Positions 32,430 to 43,904 of a stretch of 64,000 nt of DNA are shown here, one piece after another (the stretch's first letter is position 1; each line of letters begins with the position of its first letter). Source of the stretch: Diabrotica undecimpunctata (Eukaryota; Arthropoda; Insecta; Coleoptera; Chrysomelidae); assembly GCF_040954645.1 (NCBI RefSeq), contig NC_092810.1:9284185-9348184 (forward strand), written 5' to 3'. The notes under the pieces were generated by a model, which had not been told where the DNA came from, did no database searches, and worked only from the letters and a program-made list of their open reading frames with translations. The position numbers and the translations under genes were made by a program.

Positions 32430-33130
32430 TAAACCAAAAGAAAGTGGCCGCATGGTGAATGTCACCATAAGGAGGTTTGACTCTTGGCAAGAATTAACCC
32501 ATATCTACTCCCTAGGTGCTATGACCCTCCCAATCGAAGTTTCCTCTGCGTTTCTGTTCCAATTTGGTGGGTTAGGTAATATCTTGGTAGCAATAAAACA
32601 CAGTTTGGTAGTAGAAAGATCCAAGCAATAGAGTCTAAGGACGAGTGGGGATAATAGCCCCGTGAAGGTAGCTCCCAGAGTATAGGAGACCCTATATGCG
32701 AGCCGTAGCAAGACTAGACTGCCTTGGCAAGCAAGCAATTTAATTAAACCCAGCCTGTGGGACATGAACACCCTTTAGAATTACGTTCGGGTGTAACAAT
32801 TCATTGGAGCGAGGTGTATTAACTCGAGTAAAACAGAAGTCACTCCACCTCGCGTTCCAGACCATCCATTTGCCCCTATAGCACTCTAATGCGCGATAGG
32901 GACAAAACTATCACCCAAATGCTCTTTATGTGGCTATCCTGGGTAATAGGACTCCAACATGGTTCCCTAACCGATTTTAAATTCAGGCCAGCGTAATACG
33001 CTGTATTCCTGTTATCCTCTTGTGACATACACGAAACTGAAATTGCTTGTTTAGGCCTCAAGCTTCCCAGGTTGGAGATTTCCCCCGTAGCACTCAAGGA
33101 TTCGAGCTCTACGTGCCTTGGCTTTTGTTA
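32430..33130. other. GC-richer block, possibly a LINE untranslated region
   Basis: This block is visibly less AT-rich than its surroundings and contains phrases such as GTGGGGATAATAGCCCCGTG and CCTAGGTGCTATGACCCTCC. It has no long frame and no recognised protein. A block of similar texture lies at 51930-52200 beside a LINE ORF1 relic. An origin in a Jockey-type LINE is a guess. Confidence 0.3.
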
Positions 33131-33464
33131 TTTTTTTTGGTGGCTTGCGCCGGTTTTGTTAGTGTTTTTTAATTTTTGTTGCTGTTTTTTTTTGTTAGAT
33201 TTTTTATAATTTTTTTTTTGGTAGAATGTCTCGACAATAGAATCTTAAATTACTGGGGCCTACACAGTGTTATTGGGCTTGTCTGCATTGGTAGAGTTAC
33301 AAACTGTCCTCGTTCTTTGTTTTACTATCTCTGTGGAGGGTAGACTGCCTTGGCTTGGAAAATGCACCCTTTTTATACAGTTTTCTTTCGTATCGATTTG
33401 TGCATTTTCTAGTCAATTGGCCAATCATAAATTGTGTAGATGTTAAATCTTTGTCTAACATCAT

Positions 33465-33860
33465 AACTTTGGCCATCTTTGTCTAACACGTCTCTCGGTC
33501 TTGAATTGGTTTGAGAACATCTGATCTAGTCGTACTGTTGATATGTTGGACTGGTACAGATTTTTAATAAGTGTGAACAGATGCATTGGTTCTATTAAAA
33601 TGGACCACGGATTTATCCAGCTTACACAATCAAATACCTTTTGGTAGTCAACGAAGCATATGATCATAGGTACTTGAAATTCTCTAGACTTTTCAATGAG
33701 TTGTCTCAGGTTTAGGATTTGTTACCTTTATAAACTTTTACACTTTATAAACCCCACTTGTTCCTGAGATATTTAATAATGTACAATGTAGATAGGTTTT
33801 TAATCTGTTTTTGATGATATCCAACAAGATTTTACTAGCATGTGTTATTAGTTAGTGACA
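33465..33860 (-). pseudogene. LINE RT fragment (Jockey/CR1-like)
   Basis: Minus strand: KNRLKTYLHC, ICFVDYQKVFDCVSW, LIKNLYQSNISTVRLD and FKTERRVRQ, the RT palm N-terminal region. It has stops and shifts and ends before the catalytic ADD. Confidence 0.75.
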
Positions 33861-34089
33861 GTGTGTGGTAGTTTTCAGATCTGGTAGTAGTTCCTTTTTT
33901 GTTTAGCGAGACATAATTTGAGGTACACCAATCAGATGACCATATTCCTGAATTCCAAACAGCGACACCGGGTTTTAGCATCGCCAGAGTGTACGCTTGT
34001 GCCTACGTGGACATTGAACCACATATAATAAAATATTTACTCCCTCTAGCTGTGGCGGCAACTACCCCCATGGTAAAAGCGTATTTTGG

Positions 34090-34093
<4 letters not shown>

Positions 34094-34178
<85 letters not shown>
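34094..34178. repeat. (TA)n microsatellite
   Basis: About 42 uninterrupted TA units. Long Tyr-Ile translations here are artefacts. Confidence 0.97.
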
Positions 34179-34179
<1 letters not shown>

Positions 34180-34181
<2 letters not shown>

Positions 34182-35084
34182 ATCTTTGCAATATCCACTA
34201 CTTATTCTCGAATTTTCAAGTAAATCGATCTTTTCCGAAAAAGTTCGAGATGAAAACTTTTGTTTCCTGGACTATAATTAAAAGTTCCATCTTTTTTAAC
34301 TGAAAAATAGCTATGTTGATGTTAAGGGCCCGGAATTTTTTAATTTTCAATTCATTGGTTACTTGATAAAATTACCGTTCATGACGATATATATCATTTT
34401 ATTTTTTTTTTAATCAAGTATTAATTACGGAATTTTAATTTCCATTTTACGGTTTGTTGAATGATCCATTGTGGATAATCCCAATTTTAACTCTTTGAGT
34501 TGAATAATTTAAAATTTGTATCAAAAGCTACAAATAACATTCACTCTGTTTCCCAGCTATAAATTTGATTGTTTATTATATTGATAACATTTTTTATTGT
34601 AATTATTGTTAAAGCTGATAAGTACTATTATTCATCAAAACCACAGTCTTGTTATGTGGTAGTAAACAGTGGTTTATGAAAATTTGGTTCGTCCATATTA
34701 TTTATAGGCAATTTAGTGCTTCTCTTCGATTCGTTGTTGATGACGTCCAATATTTATACGATTAATTGGAAAATTTCCTCGTGCCATCATCAAAAATTTT
34801 GCTGGTTGAAAATAGTACAAATATAAAGAACTATGAAGAAAATCAATTATCTGATATGAAAGAAGATGAGGAAAAAATAAATTTGAATGATACGTGATCT
34901 TTTTTACTTATGGTATAATTTCACTATTTGAGAGAGTGAGTCATCGTTTAAAGGCCCAGAAATGCGGAAAGCTGTTTGGAAATCCAGTGACGTACACTTA
35001 CTTTTATTTTAACGTTAATTATATTTTATTTTTCAAATATTAATGTTCGAAATAGGCCACAATATATTTATTTACAAGTTTTTA
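34180..35084. other. No gene recognised
   Basis: AT-rich DNA with no conserved frame, donor-flanked exon or terminal repeat that I can support. Confidence 0.4.
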
Positions 35085-35635
35085 CTGACGTTTCGATCTC
35101 TATATCCAAAGACCGCTTTCAAAGATATAAATGATAGTTATATTTATTTTATTTGTTTATTATTATATATTTTTATAATCTTATATTGTTTATTTTTTTT
35201 CTTTCTTTAAAAACGGAATAGAGATCGAAACGTCAATGTATTAAACATGTAAATAGATATATTGTGGCTTATGTCCAACCTTCTCCCTAAAAATACAGAA
35301 TGCCACAAACAAGCAGCTATAGAAAAATAAATATATCTGTCATTTGTATGTTTGAAAACGGTCTCTTTATAGAGATCGAAACGTCCGTAAATTAAACATT
35401 TGAATAAATATATTGTGGCTTATTCCCAACATCATTTCTAAAAATACAGAACGACAAGCGAAAAGCCATAGAAAATAAATAGTACTATCATTTGTATAAT
35501 TGAAAACGGTCTCTGGATATAGAGATCGAAACGTCAATAAATAAACATATGAATAAATATTTTGCGGCTCATTCCCTACATTCCCCTAAAAATACAGAAT
35601 GCCACAAACAAAAAGCTATAAAAAAGAAGTAATTT
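35085..35635. repeat. Tandem repeat of about 150 bp, nearly three copies
   Basis: GAGATCGAAACGTC starts at 35221, 35372 and 35522 (periods 151 and 150). Each unit continues ATATATTGTGGCTTATTCCCA-like, AAAATACAGAATGCC and GAAAACGGTCTCT. An inverted partial unit lies at 35085-35125. It has satellite-like texture and no coding. Confidence 0.88.
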
Positions 35636-36059
35636 TGCAGAAAGTTTACTGATACCAACCGGCTGTCGCGGAAGTTACGCTAAAACGTCTTTTGACGTGA
35701 CCTGTCCTTAAAGAGTTACACAATGAAATTTTTTTAAAACAAATTTTAAGACAGTTTCCACACCACCCCAGAGGTATGTCTTGTGGCGCGATACTTTTTT
35801 TAAATGGCTGTTCGCCAAGAGCCATATTGTCTTATTAAATAAAATGAACAAAACACTTATAAAACAGTATAAAACAAAACAAAATAAAATCCTATAAAAC
35901 AAAATAAAATTCTATAAAAACAAAATAAAAATAATGTTTGATGTGTTTAAACACAAACACTATACACACTTACTATGTTCTTCTCGTTTTTTTTGTGTTT
36001 TTGGTTTTTTTTATGCTGATGTTCTTATTAAACTATTAGAAAGTATTATTCGCTGTCTA

Positions 36060-37338
36060 AACCTGAAGATGCAGTGCTGCTATCGCTGTCATTATTATCT
36101 TCACCACCTGGTGTAATTATAATTGGCTCTAGTAAAACTTATATATAAGTGTCAAGTTCCCACATACGATGTTCTTCTTTAATTATGTGGCCTATACATT
36201 TAGCCCATTTCTCTGGAGTTACATGGAGGATTGCTTGAATCAAAAGTTTCTTAATTTCGTTTAATTTGAACGTTTTGTTATTGCGTGCTACTTCTCCTTT
36301 CACTTGCTCCCAGATAAGTTCAATGGGATTAAGTTCGCAATGATAAGGTGGTAGACGCAGAACTTTGACACCATAATCTTTTGCAGTTTCATCTACAGCA
36401 TATTTAAGATATTCAATTTTCCTTAACTGTGCAATGTCAAGGAGCTAAATTTTGAGCATTGATTCTTCGTATGCAATCCCCTTTTCTGTAAGCCATTGTT
36501 GAATCCTCCCTTTCAATTTCTTTAATAATCACCTGTTTTTTTCGACTCAAATTGAAGAAAACCATCATCAAGAAACCCTGTATCACTTCCTATATGGGTG
36601 ACGATTAAACGCCGTCCCTTTCCTGATGGAGCTTTTAATCCTGTATATCAGCCTTCTATAAATGCTTCGCGTTTACTTTTGACATTTAAATCTTGCCAAA
36701 CTTTTGCAACTGTATGACCTTTTCCAACCTTGGTTAATCCAGGTTTCATCCAAATAACATATTTTGCGTCCAGTGCTGCGAATTTTGCGTATTTCTTCTA
36801 AATATTTTCTTCTCCGCACAATAATTTTATTTTTTTCTAATAGCATACTTTTTCTGTTGAGTTTTACATATCGAAAGTTCATTTCACGCATGGTCCTGGT
36901 TAAGACTCTACGAGATATCTTGGGTAAGGAGTCATCGTTTTCGAGCTCTTGAGAAATATTTTTCAGTGTTGGAATTTCACTCCGAAAATAAAATGAATGA
37001 ATTTTTCGACGTATAATATTCCTTGTCTCGTCATCCAAAACAATGCTTTTCCTACCTCTAGTTTTACCTTTTTCTTGCTTTTTATTTTCCGATGTATTTT
37101 TAAGTACACGATAAATACAGCTAACGGATACTTTTGTTAAACTGCTACAAATGTCGACCGCTTGGCTAACATTTAATTCCATTTTTCTGCCGACAATTCC
37201 TTCATAAACGTTTCGTATTATTACCTTCTCTTCGGACGTTAACATTTTCCGTCTCTTTTGCAGCATTTCATTTTTGGAATCAACATCAGAATTTTGCAGT
37301 CTTCTCTTGGAACAACTCGGTTTTTCGTCCAACTCCAA
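36060..37338 (-). pseudogene. IS630-like transposase (DDE_3 type)
   Basis: ATG at 37338 (minus). Basic N-terminus, helix-turn-helix with VSQAVDICSSLTKVSVSCIY, then KICYLDETWINQG with the first catalytic Asp at residue 197. After a break at 36673 the frame resumes with KREAFIEG and IVTHIGSDTGFLDDG, and the C-terminal part shows LPPYHCELNPIELIWEQVKG (last Glu) and ends in an acidic Ser-rich tail near 36060. A deletion near 36440 and stops disable it. Confidence 0.85.
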
Positions 37339-39000
37339 TAAAACTCAAACCAAATAATCACAGAATATAACTAAAAATTTACTATAAAACGACAAACTGT
37401 AACACTCGTATTATCTATAACACGTTTTATCAATAACACAAACTTATCGCATAAAATACCCTACCCTCAGAAACGCCAATGTAAATAACCTATTGTTGAT
37501 GGGCACTCGCTCGACAAAAACTAGTCTTACGGCTTTCTGTGGATCTGAATTGAAACGGAATTCCGTCGCTAATTCCAAAGTTGCCAAACGATTGAAAAAT
37601 ATTGTTTTAAAATATCGATTTTTATTTTATAAATTTAAATATGTAACGAAACGGAGCATATAAATAAAATTTATTTCATTACAATTTTGTGCTTAATTTT
37701 TACTATTGAAAAAATCGTGTTTTTTTGGTATTTTTATGACGGTAATAATCGCTGCATGGAAGAATACAGGTTTTGTATGACCATAATTACTACTTGTGAA
37801 CAAGAATTGGCTACATTGTACGACAACTTCTGGTCAAGTCTACTATAGAGAAGCACAAATAAATATACTACTTTATATATTCTGTAATTTCTTATGAGGA
37901 AACGCAAATTGCAATCGAGAAAACAGGCAGTTTTCGAGGGCCGCTGTGTACATTTAAATTTGAGGATATTCGGCGTTTAAACTATGAAATCACTCTTCTG
38001 AATTGAGGGTTTCTACTATACAGACTAACTTTAAAATTTGAAGGACTTTTTCTTTGCAATTTGAAGCAATTAATCTGCAGATTAATTGACAGATTAATTT
38101 TCATGGCATACCTTGATATGTAGATAATAAGTTTCTAGATCTAGTATTAACAAAAGAGTGTTCAAGTTTTTATTGAAAAAAAAAATGGAATAATAGTAGT
38201 GATGATCCTTAGACATTTTTTATGTGTGTAGATACAATTTAGCGAATGCGAGAACGCCACTGGAATCCATTAAAACAAACTAAATTTCAGAACTGCTTCA
38301 GTGAGTTGCTTCGAACGATATCGTCGCCAGACGACGATTAACGCATTTCGAAGGTATTCTATGAACGCGATTAAATACTCTTTGGACATACCTCGTATTT
38401 ATCAGTATCATAGCAAAATATATTTGTGAGTAGCAAAAAAGTATAATAAAATAATTTTTAACGAAATCTATTTTTTCTCGGTTATATAGTATACACTTGA
38501 GCTTCTATATGTAGAATTGTACTCATCATCGAAATATTTTATCGAATTTAAATACGAAATTAGTTGGAAAATACTTTAGCTAAAAATCCCACGTGTATCC
38601 CGCATTTTACACTTTCGAATTGATTTAATTATTTTTCCTACACTTTCAATTTTCTGGGAATATCAATGACGCCGTCGTTTGTTTCCAAACATGTAACGTG
38701 GTTTATCCTAAATTTAATCCTTCTGATAAAAGAATAATTTTATCAATATTTTAAACTAATCCATTACAGCAACACTGCTGAAAGACTATTTATAAACGTC
38801 GCTGAAGGTTAGGTGCAACTTTGATGGGCGATTACATTTGATATTGTTCGCTTCCCGTACTGTTTATGTGACTAATAATCACAAAAACCACATTATTGTA
38901 TCATTTGTGTCCGAGAAACTTTTTAAAATCAAGTCATTAGTTAATTGAGTGTATGGTGTTGTGTTCTTCATGTGTTTACTTAATTTTTAGATATTAGCTA
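37339..39000. other. No gene recognised; probable 5' region of exon 7
   Basis: 1.66 kb with no repeat ends or frames of note. It is one of the longest transposon-free stretches of the window and precedes exon 7, so regulatory sequence could lie here. Inference only. Confidence 0.35.
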
Positions 39001-39010
39001 AAATAGAACT

Positions 39011-39131
39011 ATGAGTCATCATGCAATACCTGTCTATAATTTTGTAATTGCAATTGTTATAGTGACTGTCGGTTTATTAATTTTTGGATGTGCCGTCTAT
39101 GTCTGTTGTAGCCTTAAGAGGCGTCGTTTAA
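39011..39131 (+). CDS. First coding exon 7: single-pass membrane N-terminus
   Basis: ATG at 39011; 40 residues plus one base, ending at TTTAA|GTAAGT. MSHHAIPVYN, helix about 11-31 (FVIAIVIVTVGLLIFGCAVYV), Cys32-Cys33, then SLKRRRL. The CC pair followed by a basic cluster matches exons 1-3 in design though the sequence differs. Same strand and phase. The function is unknown. Confidence 0.68.
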
Positions 39132-39499
39132 GTAAGTATAAACTACCTAAATTTTATATCACTGTATTAATACAAGTTACAATAATGTATGTTTGTTACC
39201 GCTAGCCCCCTTTTTTATACAGGGTGTTTCCAAAGTAATCTGAAATGAAATATTGTTATGGTCGAGTCAGCATTCACTTTTAAAACAAAGTTTCCATAAA
39301 CGTGTAAAAAGTTTTGTCGTTATTCAGATATAGGGTGTTGAATATTTTGTAATAAACTAACTTTTACTGTAGGTAATTGCTCTTTATTGGTGACGCCACT
39401 GATTTCCAAAATTAATAAAAATTAACGTGTTTGTGTAATAATTTATGATATAAAAGTGCAGTTGTCACTTGATAATCCGACTGGTATGGGATTAAAGGA

Positions 39500-39990
39500 G
39501 TGTCAGATTACAAAAAGTGTACATATTATGTACTGTGCCCACACTTTAAAGAAATCTTTGGTTGTCTTTTGCTTTTTCTTGTTTAGACAGTCTGTCATTG
39601 CTTGTTCTTGTATGTCCTTTAACATCAAAATGTTTTCAAAGTCATATGCTCTCTCCTCACACCAACGCTTCAAAGTGTTTGCGGCCATTATAGCTTCATC
39701 ATAGTTGACTGTGAAAGATTTTTCATCCTGTGCTTCCTGGGCCACGTGTTCATCAGATCCTGTCATTTCTTTAATTACTTCTTTATCTGTTAAGCCATTC
39801 TCTTGATTCCGATGAATTAGTTATATCGTTGCAAATTTGAAGGGCAGCATCTAGTACAACTTGCACAGGTTGGTCATTGGATTCTTTGTTAACTTCTATC
39901 GGAAGAAGTGGATTGTTGGGCAAAATATTTTTCCACGATTTAATCAGTTGCCGCCAGTTTAGACCGGTTCCATCGCGTTATAAAGTTGAT
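39500..39990 (-). pseudogene. Tigger/pogo-type C-terminal relic
   Basis: Minus strand: KSWKNILPNNPLLPIEV, an acidic linker, then VNYDEAIMAANTLKRWCEER and FENILMLKDIQEQAM, as found at the C-terminus of Tigger/Jerky-like proteins. The catalytic domain is absent. One shift near 39790. Confidence 0.65.
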
Positions 39991-40164
39991 CAGGAATTAG
40001 ACTCATCTGCACTCAACTCCTCTCCACGCATCTGCAAAAATCGTATTCCGTATTCCGTCCAGAGAATTCTCTCTCCTGATGTCACCCAATATGTAGCTTC
40101 GTCGTTTTCAATAATTTTTAAACTGTTTGTTCTTGTGTCGTCTGGTGTCAATGTATCTTTTAAT

Positions 40165-40880
40165 GTTTATGACTCTCTTCTTCTTCTTAGCCTTCTGTCG
40201 TCCATGTTTGGACATAGGCCTCTCCCAACTCCTTCCATCGGTCTCTATCCTGAGCAATATATTTCCAATTTGTTCCGGCTATTCTTTTAATGTCATCAAC
40301 CCATCTCATTTGTGGTCTTCCTCTTGGTCGTTTACTTTCGTAAGGTCTCCAATGTTGTATTGTAGTATTCCAACGTTGGTCTTTTTGACTAGCTGTGTGG
40401 CCCGCGAAGCTCCATTAAAGTTTGGCAAATTTTGTTGCTATGTCCTCGACTTTTGTTTTGGATCTTAACCAGTCGTTCCTCTTTTTATCCGACAGTCGTA
40501 TACCTAACATTGTTCTTTCTGTTGTGGCTAGTTTATTCATGTTTGGCTTGGTTAGGGTCCAGGTTTGACATCCATATATGCATTGTTTTCCAAATCCTGC
40601 CCATGCTAGTCTTGCTCTTCTAGTAATTTCCGCACTTTGGTTCTCTTTGTCAAGTCTCAGGATTTGGCCTAGGTAGATATATTCCCGGATTTGTTCTATC
40701 TCACTGCCATTTATAGTTATACGTTTGGGGTCATCTGTGTTTGTCATTATTTTTGTTTTTTTTTTCATATTCATTTTTAGGCCGACGTATTGGGAACTGG
40801 CTGCTAGTTCCCCCATCATAATTTGCAGTTCCTCGAATGTGCTCGCTATAACCACTATGTCTAATATAGGCAATTTGTAT
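40165..40880 (-). pseudogene. LINE C-terminal half
   Basis: Minus strand: VVIASTFEELQIMMGELAAS (region just after a lost ADD box), MKKKTKIMTN, YIYLGQILRLDKE, IYGCQTWTLTKPNM, then RPRGRPQMRWVDDIKRIAG in a second frame and an AAGAAGAAG tail at 40171-40183. One frameshift near 40420. Confidence 0.85.
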
Positions 40881-41403
40881 TGTAAGCGTTAATATGGATT
40901 TGGCTCGGTATTGAACATTACTATTCTGAAGACTCGTTTTCAAGGTTTTTACCCACCATAAAATTACATTTTCTTAATTTTTGGATTTGACCAATTTTGA
41001 CTCCAGGGTACAGATACTGTCTATTGAAGAGGCATAGAAATTTGTGTGTGTATAATTATTCAGTGATAATATATAGATACTGTAAACGGCGCTTAAGACC
41101 CGTTTACACGAGTAGAGTAATGATGCAAGTACTTGGTAGAGTAGAGTAACTCTACCCGTAAAAACGCTCAGCGCAGTAGAGTAGCAAGTAGAGTGCATAG
41201 TACGTGGTAGAGTAGAGTGACTAGCAACATGTGGCAAAGTAACTCTACTCTACTACCACCACCACCGCCAAAATATCCACTCGCCTGCGCACTCTATCCA
41301 TGGAACGCGGTCAATTCTGGTAGAGTAGAGTAGGTAGGAGAGTGCATAGGGACGCTGTCATTCCGTATTCCGTCTGGAGTTGTGTTTTGTATAAATAGTG
41401 AAA

Positions 41404-41754
41404 ATGAAGTTCACCAAAGATGAACTTCATTTCACTTTCCCTTTAAAACTTGTAGAGATGTATGGCGAATACCAATGTTTATGGAATTTAGGTAGTGCAC
41501 ACTACAGAAATAAAAGTATGAGGCAAGCTGCGGAGAATCGAATCGTCGAAAGAATGGCAAAAGGGGGCTTTGGAGTAAACGAACTCAAGCAAAAAATTAA
41601 GAATATAAGGTGCACTTATAATCAAGAGTGTTTAAAAATACAAAAATCAAAAAAAATGGTGTTCAGGTTCAGCCGATGTATACGTTCCGAACGTGAAATG
41701 GTTCACTCCTATGGAAGCAATCATGAAAGGTGCAAAAAGAAACAAGAAAACTGA
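41404..41754 (+). CDS. MADF/Myb-SANT-like protein of the Harbinger element
   Basis: 116 codons from ATG 41404. LVEMYGEYQCLWNLGSAHYR, QAAENRIVERM and NELKQKIKNIRCTYNQE match the MADF (Myb/SANT-like) DNA-binding domain that Harbinger elements encode beside their transposase. After residue 85 the sequence shifts to a basic tail ending at TGA 41752, so the C-terminal part seems truncated or frameshifted. It could still bind DNA; transposition would need a transposase from elsewhere. Confidence 0.75.
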   Translation: MKFTKDELHFTFPLKLVEMYGEYQCLWNLGSAHYRNKSMRQAAENRIVERMAKGGFGVNELKQKIKNIRCTYNQECLKIQKSKKMVFRFSRCIRSEREMVHSYGSNHERCKKKQEN

Positions 41755-41824
41755 AGGCTCACGGGCAAGTTACAGGTTTTTATTACTTGTTAATAAAAAA
41801 TACAATAAGAAATAAAAAATGTAT

Positions 41825-41985
41825 TCTTATCAAGATAAAAGAGCTGATGCCCCGTGTGTATTCCTTCTTTTAAGCCACTCTCTCATCCACTCTTTTCTTT
41901 GTTACAAAGCGACCTCAGTTACAAATACATTTGCAACAGTAGCTAAACAATTTTGAATCAATTTTCTTCTTCTTGAATTCATTTT
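41825..41985 (-). pseudogene. PIF/Harbinger transposase N-terminal stub
   Basis: Minus strand from ATG 41983: MNSRRRKLIQNCL, an in-frame TAA, then RKEWMREWLKRRNTHGA, the usual start of PIF transposases before the DDE domain. Everything after ALLS is deleted. Confidence 0.6.
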
Positions 41986-42149
41986 GTACTAAACAAACAC
42001 CTACTCCACAATATACTAGCATAAGTACTATACTTGTAACTCTCCTCGTGTGAACGGTATCAAGCCATTTTTGGTAGAGTAGCGAGTAGAGTCGACTCTA
42101 CTCGCTACTCTACTCTCCTCACAACTCTACTCGTGTAAACAAGTCTTTA

Positions 42150-43070
42150 GAAAGATCCAACCTCGGGTATGTCGCGTGCGCCGACTGGATGCGAAGAGGT
42201 TGACATTGACAGTGGCGTGATAACGCTAGTTAGATAATTAACGGCACCGAACGGCTACCGACAGAGTGGATAATTATGTCAACAAGGCACTCGGATCGAA
42301 TCGAAACGAAAATAAGGATTTGCGCTAGTTCTTCTGAACTGTACACATTCCTGTACTTGTCTTAAATCTATTAACAATATTGTCAATTTTCTGCTTAATT
42401 TTTTGTAAATTTTGAAACGTTGTAACTTATTTCTTGGGTTTGTTGATGTAGTATTTGTTGTGTTAGCACATTTTCTACTATCAAGAAGATAACATGTCAA
42501 CAGAGTTTCTTAATAATTTGTATTATTGTTTTTCTGTAACCAGTTGTTTCTATATTTATCGTCGCTCCCTCGTACTATTAGCATGTCTAAAACATAAACA
42601 CTGCATTGTCTTCTAATTCCAACCTAAATCTACATACTAAATTATATTCAAAATCTTATAATGATTATTGATTATACAATTTCCTTCAAAACAGAATGCT
42701 GACAAAGAAATTTGTTTCGCATGCGCCAAGTGAACCTGTTTTCGGAAATACCCAGCCTGTTGATGTCGAGCAAGAATACCGTTGGGTATATGTCACGGGT
42801 TTACCCAAGTCAGACTACCTCTTTGCGAATAATGTGTTGTTCTGTCTCACAAAGAGCAGCTCAGTTGAAAAATCAAGTTAAACAAGATGTAAAGATAGTT
42901 ACAACTCGAATGAGAGGATTTTTTTTTCGTAATACCGCAAATTATATCTACAATAAGTTAATAATAACTTTGTAATTTCCGACTTGTATTTGTAATATAG
43001 TCGATAAAGTGGATAGTTTAGTTGTGTGGATAAATGTGGCTGTCTGTTTTAAAATCTTTAAAATCAAATA
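42150..43070. other. 5' region of exon 8, no clear gene
   Basis: Contains a short open stretch after TTCCTTCAAAACAG (42694), reading FVSHAPSEPVFGNTQPVDVE, that I do not recognise. A phase-1 acceptor there would meet TGA at once, so it is not the common second exon. Confidence 0.35.
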
Positions 43071-43212
43071 ATGGCACAAAATAATCTATCTATCTTCGGT
43101 TGGATAATGGTAATAATAACCGCCGGTCTCGCACTTACTATCCGATATTTTTGTATATATTACGGTCGTATGTGCTGTAGATGGTGCTGTGACTATATGT
43201 GTCAAACTACAG
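43071..43212 (+). CDS. First coding exon 8: single-pass membrane N-terminus
   Basis: ATG at 43071; 47 residues plus one base, ending at ACAG|GTATGT. MAQNNLSIFG, helix about 11-31, then two Cys pairs (35-36 and 39-40) plus Cys28 and Cys44 around RMCCRWCCDYMC. It is the longest and most Cys-rich member. The consensus AG|GT junction and shared phase support splicing. The function is unknown. Confidence 0.68.
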
Positions 43213-43649
43213 GTATGTACAACACATTTATATATGTCTCCATTTTATTTATTTTTTCAACCATTGCACATTCACGTTACTGTTATTATCAGCAACACAG
43301 CTAGTTGATATAAGAGAAGCGTAATTAAATGTTAAGAAGAAGAAATCCCATATATTTGGTCGTATTTATTAATTTTTCGACAATATGTACCTCTCTTCTG
43401 CCGATGACCATCCACTGTTGCTGTCATTCATATTATTGGTTATTGCAACAGGTTTCTTAATCTTATTGGTGTAAACTGAAGCGGCTACCATAGAACGTGT
43501 CTCGAACACGCGGTATGTAAATTATCTCTAGAATTTGTAGTTTTCATCAGTTTCAAAAAGTCCAAATATTAATTTTTTTCCAAAAATTTGTCTAACATTG
43601 TTTTATTTTTATATAAGTTTGTGGTCTATTTTTAAAACTAATTTACAAG

Positions 43650-43904
43650 TACAGTACTGTGCGAATTAATGGACTCATAGACTGTTTTAATGAAAAAACA
43701 GTGTATTCAGAAAAAAACTATATTTTGACAAAACTATAAAGGTAAACTTTCATCATTTAGTAGGAAATATGTCCCCATTTGGCTGCAATTACTGCTTTTA
43801 CCCGTTTTGGCATAGATTCTAGGAGCTTCTGACAGTTCCCAGATATCCTTTCATCTCAAAACTAAACCTGAATGAATGCTTCAGTCATTTTTATTTTTGT
43901 AGTA
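43650..43904 (-). pseudogene. Tc1-like transposase, C-terminal end and terminal region
   Basis: Minus strand: TTKIKMTEAFIQV and SMPKRVKAVIAAKWG, the C-terminus of a Tc1-type transposase, followed by a terminal region ending near 43650 (CAGTACTGTGCGAATTAATGG). It is the right half of the gene whose other part lies at 46711-47400, separated by the Tigger element. Confidence 0.75.

Larger units (their letters stand above)
41093..42149. mobile_element. Mini-Harbinger (PIF) element with TTA duplication
   Basis: TTA at 41093-41095 and 42147-42149 flank inverted ends AGACCCGTTTACACGAG and CTCGTGTAAACAAGTCT. A 3-bp TWA target is typical of Harbinger/PIF. Subterminal arms are packed with TAGAGTA repeats in both orientations. 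The element is 1,051 bp and keeps one accessory gene and a stub of the transposase. Confidence 0.88.

Noticed and set aside
32505..33097. Frames of 73-88 codons in the GC-richer block
   Set aside because: They overlap on opposite strands, show no known motif and no codon signal; more likely untranslated LINE DNA.
34003..34303. Long Tyr-Ile frames on both strands
   Set aside because: They are translations of the (TA)n microsatellite at 34094-34178.
35085..35635. Tandem 150-bp repeats as a CRISPR or centromere satellite
   Set aside because: Only about three units with whole-unit homology and no spacers; too few for a satellite array.
39205..39240. TTTTTTATACAG|GGTGTTTCC as an acceptor for exon 7
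   Set aside because: ACAGGGTG is the common end sequence of IS630/mariner-type elements, and no open frame follows in phase 1.
42694..42881. Open stretch after TTCCTTCAAAACAG as a shared second exon
   Set aside because: A phase-1 junction gives TGC TGA at once, so the anchors cannot read into it.
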